64,000 nt of DNA. Source: Meloidogyne chitwoodi (lineage: Eukaryota > Nematoda > Chromadorea > Rhabditida > Meloidogynidae). Positions within the stretch are counted from its first letter, which is position 1; every line of letters begins with the position of its first letter. The notes under the pieces are model-generated. The model was not told the DNA's origin and did no database searches. It saw nothing but the letters and a program-made list of their open reading frames with translations. This document shows, piece after piece, positions 13,402 through 27,806 of this stretch. The stretch covers positions 2,046,001 to 2,110,000 of the forward strand of contig JACZZP010000006.1 in NCBI GenBank assembly GCA_015183035.1, read 5' to 3'. The position numbers were made by a program, and so were the translations under genes.

Positions 13402-14712
13402 ATGAAAAATAAAAAAATCAATTTCCCCAAAGAATTATTATTTGAAATACTTAAGTTTATTCCTTTTAATGTAAAATGGTCTTTTATTAGAGTGGCTAAA
13501 ATATTTGATCTTTTACTCATTAAATTTCAAAGAAAGTGGATACTTGATTTAAAAATTTTTAGTTTTTTTATATCAAAATAAATTAAATTTAATCTTTTTC
13601 AGCGAAAAGAGTCCCTCCTGGCAATTATTGATGAAATTAATGCATCACTTTTGTATTTAAATAATAAGCATTTACTTCTTAATTTGGCTCATTTGCCATA
13701 CGTCTGCAGTGGCTTTACTTGTAAGTTGTTAAAATTAAACACGTATTTTTTAATTTACAAATTTTTTGGTTAAAGTAATTGTCAAAAATATTTAAAAACA
13801 TTTTTTAATCGATTGTTTAGACCACTTAATCACTTTTTACGCGAGTGCCATCATCGATGGCTTATATTGCTTCAAGCTAATTTTATGAATTTAAAAGTAA
13901 TGGTTGTTTGAATTTCCTTCAAGTCATTAATGTTTTTTGTCAGATTAAAAATAATAGCTTAAGCATTATAAACCATCGAACGAGTATTCGTGAGAGAAGA
14001 TATATCATCAAATTTTTATTATTTAGTTGTATTTCGGCATATTCAAGCAGCAAGAAATGGGGCGCTTTTATTTGAATTGGGACCAGTAAATTTAAGATTT
14101 ACATTTTAATGTTTAAATTTATAAATTTTACAGCTTATAGATAATCTTATCTGGCCAACTGAACTGCCATTAGACGGAGAATTTGTTCGTTTATACCCTT
14201 TTTCTTTTAAGTTTACAATAAATAAGATTAATTGGTCGTTTTAGTTTTTTAGTGCAAGATTGGGATACTTTTTCGTGCTTTTAATTTAATTTTTTATCTG
14301 CTTAACTTTGTTTCTTTTTAGCTTCCTCGTTTGGATTTTCATGCAAAAAGACTGCATCTTGCAAATATTTTTGCTCAAGTACGTACTTCTTTGAATGACG
14401 AAAATGTAATATACTTCGACATGTTGCATTTATTTGACTGGAAAGTAATGGCTTGTGGTATTGTTTTACATATAAAAAATTTAAAATATATTTATATAAT
14501 TAATAATTAAATTTTTTTAATTAAATTCTATTTTTATCCCTTGAAAATAGGTTTTATCATTAAAAATTTTTGGGTAAAACTGTTCATATAATTTCTGATA
14601 AATACTAAAAATTTTTAAAAATATTTATTTTTCATTTTCAGCGGTTAATACTTTATTATTGGACATTCGTACATACACGGAGCAGCATTTAATTACAATT
14701 CAAAATATTTAA
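13402..14712 (+). CDS. F-box-like protein, copy 2
   Basis: The first exon encodes MKNKKINFPKELLFEILKFI followed by KWSFIRVAKIFDLL, the same F-box-like module as the gene at 7-816. Later exons encode FRHIQAARNGALLFELG, LIDNLIWPTELPLDGEF, LVQDWDTFSLPRLDF and LHLANIFAQVRTSLNDENV, then FDWKVMACA and a C-terminus ending TYTEQHLITIQNI before TAA at 14710-14712. The first intron appears to use a GTTTTTTT donor. The protein is a probable SCF substrate adaptor by domain alone; the C-terminal region is unrecognised but shared with copy 1. The exon chain between 13560 and 13930 is tentative. Confidence 0.6.
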
Positions 14713-15125
14713 AATTTTGCATTATTTATTATTTTTATATTATATAATTCCAACAAATTTTTATTTTAAATAATTTTCAATGTTTGCTCAAATTTTAAAA
14801 GCCTTTAAGTTTGTAAATATATTTTTTAAAATTCAAATAAAATTAAATCTTTTTTCAAGTTGTATATAAGTTACCCATTTTCTTTATTTTTAAAAATGCA
14901 ATTACTCTATCCGATGAATGACAACAAACTTTTGAAAACACTAATGCATGTTAAAATGAGAAAAATAAAATGGTAGAGGGGAAATGGGGGAATTTATCTT
15001 TGCAAAACTTCAATTAGACTCAATTTAAAATTAGAACCTAATTTAAAAAAAATAAAACAAACAAAATAAAGTTCAAAAATTACAATTAGGTATTCATATA
15101 TAAAAGATTATTAAATTAAAAAATA
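14713..15125. other. Intergenic, convergent 3' ends
   Basis: This short AT-rich spacer separates the convergent 3' ends of the second F-box-like gene and DHX34. Nothing beyond poly-A/T tracts is recognisable. Confidence 0.6.
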
Positions 15126-20363
<5,238 letters not shown>

Positions 20364-20499
20364 TTCTTTAAAATTAATTAAAAATTAATAAAAAAAATTA
20401 AAAATAAATCAATTGTTTAAACAAAACAATAAAAAAAACAATAAAATTAATTAAACATTTATTTAATAAGGTCATATAATAGAAGAGAAATTAATCAAT
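20364..20499 (-). other. Short RPN3-DHX34 intercistronic gap
   Basis: Only 136 bases separate the RPN3 stop from the DHX34 start on the same strand. The gap is T-rich on the minus strand and ends in an acceptor-like TTTTAAAG two bases before the ATG. This is the spacing seen between genes of nematode operons resolved by SL trans-splicing; the operon itself is inference. Confidence 0.45.
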
Positions 20500-22199
20500 T
20501 TAGGAAATCATGTCTTCATCATCATCTTCCTCAGCTGCAGCCTCAAGAGCCTTAAAAAAATAATTATTTTTGAAAAAATCTCGGTAATTTATTTGCCTGG
20601 AAATGTCCGCAAATCTTATCCGCAATTTCTAATAATTATTTTGGAAGGATAAAATCAACAATTTTTATTTTTTTTAACAAGATTAAATAAAAATTGATGA
20701 TTTTATACATTCAAAATTATCAATAATTAAAATAAAAAGTTTCGGGTAAACTTGCGGACCGTCAAAAACAGAAAAGTACCCAAAATCCAAAATTAAAAAA
20801 AAATAACCTCTTGTTCACGTTTACGCTGCTCTTCAATAGTTTCCACTTCTGAATTGCAATTATCAGGATAACGCAAAGCTTTGACTGCTTGACTATGTAA
20901 ATCCAACAATTCATTAATTCTTTTGTCAAATTCCATTTGTGGCTCAGTTCCTCTATAATGATCATCAGCTTCACCAAATTTTACGTAAGGTTGATTTTTA
21001 AATTCTGGATCGTTTGTGACTACCATACCACGAAGAATTCCTTCTTTAAAAACCTTCATTACTGTATCATGAGCATCTTCAACAGTTGGAGACTGAAAAA
21101 ATAGAATTTTAGAAATTTATTTTTCTTGAACGATCGTTTAGTTACTTAATAATAAGTTTAAAAATAATGTAAAATCACTATGAAACCTGTAATTTAACAG
21201 CCATATCAGAAATAAAAATACGAGAATAAGTTGTAGCAATTTGACGAATAGCCGTTCGAATAACACTTTGATGAATTCTTCCAACTAAAGTCATCGTTTT
21301 ATGCTCGGTAAAAACTGAATCAAATTCTTTTTTTACTTTTTTGTAACCTTCAACATCTCCCAATTTTACAACTAAAAAATAATTATAAATAAAAAAAGAA
21401 AGGTCAGTTGAAAATTAAAAAAATATATTACTTTTCATTTTTCTTCTAGATACGAATCCAACATTAATTTTTGAAACAGAACAAAAAATAAATTAAAAAA
21501 ATAACCTTTAGTTAAACACATATAAGGATGCAAAACCGTTTCATATTCTTTTATGCGAAAAAGACTTCTTTCAGGCAGTTCGCCAATTAAAAGCATTACA
21601 AGAACTAACCACTAAAAAATATAAAATAAAATTTGACTAAAAAACCCCACAATTAAAAAAAAAATTCTCCAAACCTTATTAACTTCTTGTTTAAATCCAA
21701 TAGCCCCATTTGTCGGAGCTTTACGTAAAGCAATTTCAAAATATTTTTTGGCTGTTTTGTAATTATTTACACTTATTCCCTTCATTGCTTCAATTAAACC
21801 TAAATAATAAAACCAACGAGCCCAATCATTATTTGAAGCATTTTCTGGTAAAGTTTTGACAGAAGAAACAAAACATTCAGCAGATTCATAATTATTAGAA
21901 ATTACAAAAGATCTCAAAATTTTTATTGCTGCACTAGCTTTCCCTTTTAAATCTTTTTTAGTTTTTGCTTTGATAAATTCATCATTTATTTCACTTTAAA
22001 AAATTAAAAAAAGATAAATTATATTATTTAGATTATATTTTAAATCAGTAAATAAATTCATTACTTTTAAATTAAAAGTATATTGCTCAGTTTTTTAATT
22101 AAACAAAAAATAAAATACTTAAACTAACCAAATATTACCAAAACGTGTATCAACTGCAATTTGACCATTAACATTTCCACAATTTGTATCAACTTCCAT
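20500..22199 (-). CDS. rpn3: 26S proteasome regulatory subunit RPN3/PSMD3-like, N-terminally short
   Basis: RPN3 (PSMD3) is a PCI-domain subunit of the proteasome 19S lid. The visible protein covers the TPR-like helices (ILRSFVISNNYESAECFV, NNDWARWFYYLGLIEAMK, ALRKAPTNGAIGFKQEVN) and the whole PCI domain (VGRIHQSVIRTAIRQIATTY, AVKLQVSSPTVEDAHD, EPQMEFDKRINELLDLHS) and ends in the acidic tail EEDDDEDMIS, stop at 20502-20500. Human PSMD3 has about 534 residues; this one has only about 330 because some 230 N-terminal residues are missing. The chosen start, MEVDTNCGNVNGQIAVDTRF at 22199, is on a 71-base exon preceded by TTTTTTAG, but that peptide does not resemble RPN3. It may be a truncated paralog, a new first exon, or a gene whose 5' half lies elsewhere. 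DHX34 follows 136 bp downstream. Confidence 0.8.
20602..20761. repeat. GTCCGCAA inverted-repeat element in RPN3 intron
   Basis: The left end reads ATGTCCGCAAATCTTATCCG and the right end AACTTGCGGACC, enclosing about 120 AT-rich bases. The inverted termini suggest a miniature element. Confidence 0.6.
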
Positions 22200-22823
22200 T
22201 TCAATAAAAAAAAGTCCTAAAAAATCAAATAAAATTTCAATGTTCTTAAGAAACTTGATAAAAACAAAAAATATTATGCACAAAAAACAACAAAAATACT
22301 AAAAAAAACAAATTCTCATCATTAAATTACTCTTTTTCTTATAGTCTCTCTTTTTCCTACACTATTTAAGTTTTTACTTGAATAAAAGGATATAATGTCA
22401 TTTTTAATTAAATATAAACTTTTTTGGCGTTTTTTTAATTTTTAAAAAATAAAATTTATACAATTTTTATAAAAGTTGGTGGATTTTTACGATAAAAACA
22501 AATAAAAAAACATTTTTAATTTCGTAAAAATATATGGAAAATATCTTTTTAAAATGTTATGATAAAAAATAATTTTTTTTGTTAAATTGCCTTAAAATAA
22601 ATAAATGTAAAGGACAATTCTTTTACTAAATAAATTGATCGAAAGAGAAAAAATTAATCAAAATTTCATTTTCCACCTTTGCTACCAAATTTTAAAATAA
22701 AAATATTTTTAGAGGTTTTCATGTACATAGAGGATATTTTTTCTTTTTTTTAAATATTTTTTTCTGAAAAAAATTCTTTTTAATTCCAAAAATCACTTCT
22801 TTTCTTTTCTCAAAAAACTACTT
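22200..22823. other. Spacer between RPN3-like gene and CCS1
   Basis: The sequence is AT-rich with no open frame. Because the missing N-terminal half of RPN3 would be expected here or further upstream on the minus strand, it was searched for RPN3-like peptides in all minus frames; none was seen. Confidence 0.55.
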
Positions 22824-25715
22824 TTAATTCACATTTTCTTTCAAAACATTTAATACATCATCAAATTTTTCAGGCAATTTTTTTGCAGAAATACAATCAA
22901 GATTATTTTCTTTACAAACATCAATATATTTAATTTCAAAAATATCCTCATTTTTATAAAATTGTTTTTTTATTGATAAATAAATCTTTTTAATATTAAT
23001 TTCAGTTTTTCCTTCAACATTTAATATTCTTGATTCCCACCGATTTTCACCTAAAAAATATAAAAAAAAAATAAAAAATTAATTTTTACACAAACCATTA
23101 TCATCCAAATTTGAATCGGATGAAGACGATCCTCTAATTGGTGACCCATCAGAATCAGAACTAAAACCAGAAAAATATTCTGAATCAGACGATGGCGACC
23201 CAATAATCAAATTTTCTTGTCTTTCAGACTCTAATGACTCTTTTAAATTAAAATATTCATTTAAATTTTCTGGCCATTCAATTTCTTTGTATCCTTTTTC
23301 TTCATTTTCCAAATAATTTGCTTCTTTTATTTTTAAAAATTCAATTTTTGCCAAATAATCTTTAATTTCTCTTAATAATTGTATTTCTATTTCTGTTAAT
23401 TCTTTCCCAAGTTGTTTTTGATAAGATTTTAGTTTTTTTGACATTTTAGTTTTTTCTTTTGAATTAACAGAATTAATTTCTTCTGATTTTATTTTTTCAA
23501 ACATTTCAAAATGTTCTTTTTCTAATTCCTTAAAATTATCAATTTTCTCTATTTTTACTTCATTTATTTTTAAATAGTCTTCTTCTTTTTTCTCATTTTT
23601 AATTAATTTTAATAATTCAAAAGAAATTTTATTTAAATTAAAATATAAATTCATTTGTTTATAAATCATTATTAATTCTTTTATTTTATCCTTAAAATTT
23701 TAATTTTATTTAATTTTATATTTTTTTTAATTTACCTGAATATTTTCTTCAATAAATTTTTTTATTTCATCGTTTTTAATATTTTTTTTAAATTCTTCAT
23801 TAAATTTAATTAAATATTTTAATGTTTCTACTTTTCTTCCTCTTTTACCTGATTTTTCAAGCAATTTTTTGAGTTTTTCTGTCTCATCATTAAATAATAT
23901 TTCTTCTTTACTTACTGATTTTTTAATAATTTTTTCAATGAAATTTTCAGAAGAAACGACCAAATCACAGCTAAAATATAAATTTTATAAATATATAAAT
24001 ATTTTTATTTATTAAGAATATGAAGTAATTATATATCCTTGGGCGGACTTGAACCTGCATCCCTAAGAATCGCTCACAACAGCTTTATCAACTTAACTAC
24101 AACAGCCTTAAATCAACTTAACTACAACAGCCTTAAATCAACTTAACTACAACAGCCTTAAATCAACTTAACTACAACAGCCTTAACGCTTTATTTTTAA
24201 AAAGCGTCTAAAAGTTCGAAATTTTGAATAAATTTTTAGATAAATTTTTTAATATTTTTATAAAAAAATTTCGAAGCCTAATAATCGTTGTTATTTTATA
24301 TTAAAAATTTTTAAAAATAAAATTTTAATTTTTTCATTTTTATTAATTAATTATAACCTGTAATCTTTTAAATTTATAACAAAATCTTTAAGATTTGCAG
24401 TTTCCAAAGTTTTTGCATCAAAATCTTTAATAACAGGTATTTTCCATTTTTTCTGGTATTTTTTATAATTTTCCTCTTCACTTTTTGTTAATGATTTTAA
24501 AAAGGAATTCAATAAATGCTTGTTTTTATTTACGCCTTCTGCAAAACTTGTTTTTATATTCTCTAACTTTTTTAAAACTTTTTCTCTGCTTTCTCCATCT
24601 AACAAACTTTTTTTCATTTCTCTCAAGTTTTGTATAAAAACTTCAAAACTTGACACATTTTCCAACGTCTTCTCTACAGTCTCCAACTTTTCTGTAATAT
24701 TTTTATATTCTTCTATATCTTTTTTTAATTCATATATTTTATTTTTTAGCGTTTGTTCATTATATTGAAAATCATTTTGAATTTTTTCATTATTTTTAAA
24801 ATAAACTTTTAATTTTTTTATTTCATTTACAAATTCTTTTTCTGTTTTTTCACACATTTTTATATTATTTTTATGACTTTTATTTTCTATCAAAACTTTT
24901 TCCAACAATTTTAAAATTTCTAATAAAATTTCTTTCTTTGATGTCAATTTGTTTACATATTTTCCTAGTTCTTTGTTTTGTTTCTTTATTTTTTCGTATT
25001 CTTTGTCAAAACTTGTTTTTACACTTTTAAACTTTTTTAAAGCTTCTTTTCTGTTTTTCCCATCTTTCAAACATGTTTTTGTTTCTATCAATTTTTGTAA
25101 AACAAATTTAAAACCTGAAACATTTTCTTCTTTCAACTTTATCTCTACAGTATCCAAATCTGCAATAATATTTTCATATTCTATTATCTCTGATTTTATT
25201 GACTCTTCTAATTTATTTAAATCTTTGTACGTCTCTTCAAAGAATTCATTCTTTTTATTTAAATCTTCTTTTAACTTTGTTTTTATTAATTCAAAATTAT
25301 TCTCTACTGTTTTTTCAATCATTCCTAAATTTCCTTTTATACTTAATTCATTTTCTATTTTTTCCTCTTTCATTTCTATTTTTATCGTTTCCAAAGTTTT
25401 AATAGATTCTTTAATTTTATTTTTCTTAATTTTATCATCTTCCTTTTTATCCAATTTTAAAAATTCTTTAAATTCTTTCAATTCTTCTTTTTCAAAATTT
25501 TTAAATATTTCTTCTTTCTTTTTAATCAAATCGTCTTTTATAGAAATATATTTGTCATTACAATTTTTATAAAAAGTTTTAAATGCAATGCTAGAGTCTG
25601 TCATTCCTTGTTCATAATTCGAATAATCAAAAAGACCTTCAGAATCAATTTCCTCAATTATAGCATTTACAGCTATAAATGATATTAAAATATAAATAAA
25701 ACTTTTTTGTTTCAT
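22824..25715 (-). CDS. CCS1: predicted secreted coiled-coil protein, family member 1
   Basis: I do not recognise this family. Four exons (25715-24358, 23970-23736, 23690-23096, 23050-22824) sum to 2415 bases, an exact 804-residue frame. Exon A opens with a signal peptide (MKQKSFIYILISFIAVNA) and is almost wholly Lys/Glu/Leu coiled coil, with two diverged 50-60-residue repeats ending KSVKTSF and ENIKTSF, then YKKYQKKWKIP. Exon B is a short helical segment starting CDLVVSSENFIEKI. Exon C begins IMIYKQMNLYFNLNK and ends in an acidic Ser-rich tract (GSPSSDSEYFSGFSSDSDGS). Exon D ends DCISAKKLPEKFDDVLNVL. The same order, phases and motifs recur in the next three genes. A TTTTTTAG acceptor lies 6 bases before the ATG. 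Secretion is predicted from the leader; function is unknown. Confidence 0.8.
24037..24108 (-). repeat. Degenerate tRNA-like sequence in CCS1 intron
   Basis: The minus strand begins GGCTGTTGTAGTTAAGTTGA, a tRNA-like 5' part, and ends with B-box GGTTCAAGTCC. T stem pairing fails. Its 5' portion is part of the adjacent 25-base tandem repeat. Confidence 0.5.
24088..24186. repeat. 25-bp tandem repeat, four copies
   Basis: TCAACTTAACTACAACAGCC plus five bases is repeated four times with no visible change, starting at 24088, 24113, 24138 and 24163. The unit corresponds to the acceptor/D-arm part of the neighbouring tRNA-like sequence, so a tRNA-like 5' end has been amplified in tandem. Confidence 0.85.
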
Positions 25716-25723
25716 TTTTATCT
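25716..25723 (-). promoter_or_regulatory. Candidate trans-splice acceptor shared by the CCS genes
   Basis: CCS1 has TTTTTTAG followed by ATAAAA and the ATG. The same arrangement recurs upstream of CCS2 (32517-32518, ATAAAATT), CCS3 (40188-40189, ATAAATTT) and CCS4 (46418-46419, ATAAAAAA). This supports a common spliced-leader or 5'-UTR intron acceptor inherited with the family. Confidence 0.5.
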
Positions 25724-26644
25724 AAAAAATTAATTTATTAATTTTAAATATGTTACTAGCATTTATGGTGAATTTTATAAAATTAAAAAATTTTTTTTCT
25801 TTTTTTATTTTTAATTAAACCAATTTTACTAAGAAAAATAAAAATATTTTATTATTTTTCTTTAGTCTTTTCTCTCCTTTAAATAAATATTTTAATTAAA
25901 TACTTTGAGAAGCAAAACTTTTCTTTTAACTAAAATTTTAGGGTATTGTCCGTTCAATTGGAGAGATACTGAAATAACAGAATATTTCTCAGAGCCCGGA
26001 AAATCAGAAATTCTGATTTCTTAAAAATTAAAAAGGTCCAATTAATTAATATAACCTTTTAAATTTAATTTCCCCTAGACTCTAATAGCACTTTTTAAAT
26101 AATTTAATTAAATTCCCCCCAAAATTTAACTTAAATTAAAATAAAATAAAAAATTTTTTTTATAGGTTTTAATTCTCAAAAAATTAAATTTAAAAATTTT
26201 TAAGAGAAGAAAATTGAAAATGCCTTTCTTCCCTTAAAATATGTAAATTTAAATTATACCTTTTCTTCTCTATTCTTCTCTCCCATTTTTTTAATATTTG
26301 CTGTCGTCAATAAAATGCCCTTTTATTTTATTAAAATTTTTTTTCAATTGATTTTTAATGACAATAAAATTTAAAAAAATTTGTCTTTGTCTTTCCCCAA
26401 CGTTTTTTTCTTCTCTCGTGATTTTATTTCCTCAATAAAATTAAAAAATTGAGAATTTCAATAAAAATAAAAGTTTAGTCACCTGACAGGTTTCGATATT
26501 GTAACCTCGTTATTGCGGTAATGCGACATTTGAGGCTGCGACCTTTGCGATTCCGAAATTTAATTTTTTTGGAAAATTCGTGTTTGTTGGCCAATATTTC
26601 AATTTAGACATATTTCTTTGAAGACTCTAATTACACCAAAAACA

Positions 26645-26760
26645 GCTTCCAATCAGTGATCGGCAAGTTCCAGTTCCAGTTCCGGAACTACGAACTATCA
26701 AATTTCTGAAACTGGTTCGGAACTGGAACCATGGAACCAGTGCTTGGAATTTTCGATTTT
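26645..26760. repeat. GTTCC/GGAAC palindromic patch
   Basis: Direct and inverted runs of CCAGTTCCGGAAC and GGTTCGGAACTGGAACC fold back on each other. The patch is much more GC-rich than its surroundings. Similar patches occur at 36196-36310, 36385-36470, 39057-39310 and 54192-54309. Confidence 0.65.
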
Positions 26761-26763
26761 GTT

Positions 26764-26865
26764 CATACTCATACTTCATACCGGCTAATTTTATCATACT
26801 CATACATAGTCAATTTTTCCCTTATACATCATACTCATACATCATACTTTTCATACATTGAAATA
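26764..26865. repeat. CATACTCATAC microsatellite
   Basis: Units of CATACT and CATACATCATACT alternate in an imperfect array next to the palindromic patch. Confidence 0.65.
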
Positions 26866-27088
26866 TTTTATTGCAATTTTTCATTGACATCTTTTATTTC
26901 TTCTGGATGAACTAATTTTAAGTTTTTAGCAAAATTTGGAAGGAATATTTATTTATGGCTGAGTTCGGTTCAACAAAAAATAAAAATAAAGGTATAAAAA
27001 ACCTTATTAAAAGATCATAAGGTATAAAATTTTATTAATTAAAGTACACTTTATTTAATAAAATTTTTTATCCTTGCTCAAATCGGCA

Positions 27089-27276
27089 GGCCGACACTTC
27101 CGGACCAACGCTTCTGGACTCAAACTTCTGGTCCAAAACTTGGATATATATTTAGTACCATGCTACAAAGTTGTTGAATAAATTATTATACCAATTGGTC
27201 CTTTAAAGAGGGAAATAAACTAATTTCTTTGTAAGCTTTTGTGGGCGTCCGGAAATGTCGGTTCGGAAGTGTCGCT
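27089..27276. mobile_element. Small inverted-repeat element
   Basis: The left end reads GGCCGACACTTCCGGACC; the right end contains GGTTCGGAAGTGTCG, its near complement. About 150 AT-rich bases lie between. A miniature DNA transposon or foldback is likely; no target duplication was identified. Confidence 0.5.
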
Positions 27277-27806
27277 CTACCCTCAAATCTATATTTTTCC
27301 CCGGTAAGTGTTTAAAAGATTTTCAGACCAGTATATCCAGTTAAATAGTTGAATTTTCGTGAAGGATAGTTTTAAAACTTTCAGCCTTTTTAGTAGAAAT
27401 TATTATTTTTTGGTACTGAAACGACCTAGTTAAATTTAAAAAAATGAACGCTTGTAAAACGACTCAAAATTAAAACATTTTTATCTCGGTAAAATTAAAT
27501 GTATACATTTATAGATGGATACTATAAACAAAAAATCTTTATATTTACAATTTTTATACAATGTGAATAAATAAAGCCAAAAAAGACTAAAAATTTTGTT
27601 TATTTAAAAAATAAAAAATGTTTTTAATCCAAGGTTTTATGTACAAATGAACATTTTCGAAAATCGGTTGATAATTTTAAAGATATTTTGGAGTTAAAAA
27701 ATGGTATTCGGTTAATGAATTTACGATATATATGGATTAAATAAAAAAATATCAGGGGGATAAATATTTAAATTTTGGTATATTTTAATTTCTTTTAACT
27801 TCGTTT

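Larger units (their letters stand above)
25716..27806. other. Spacer between CCS1 and CCS2
   Basis: No gene is visible. It contains the CCS1 upstream region, a GTTCC/GGAAC palindrome patch (about 26645-26760), a CATACTCATAC microsatellite (about 26764-26865) and an inverted-repeat element (27089-27276). The rest is AT-rich with short frames only. Confidence 0.6.

Noticed and set aside
24949..25572. 207-residue plus-strand open frame opposite CCS1
   Set aside because: It is the Phe/Ser/Leu-rich antisense shadow of a Lys/Glu coiled coil; low-complexity AT-rich coding sequence leaves its complement open.
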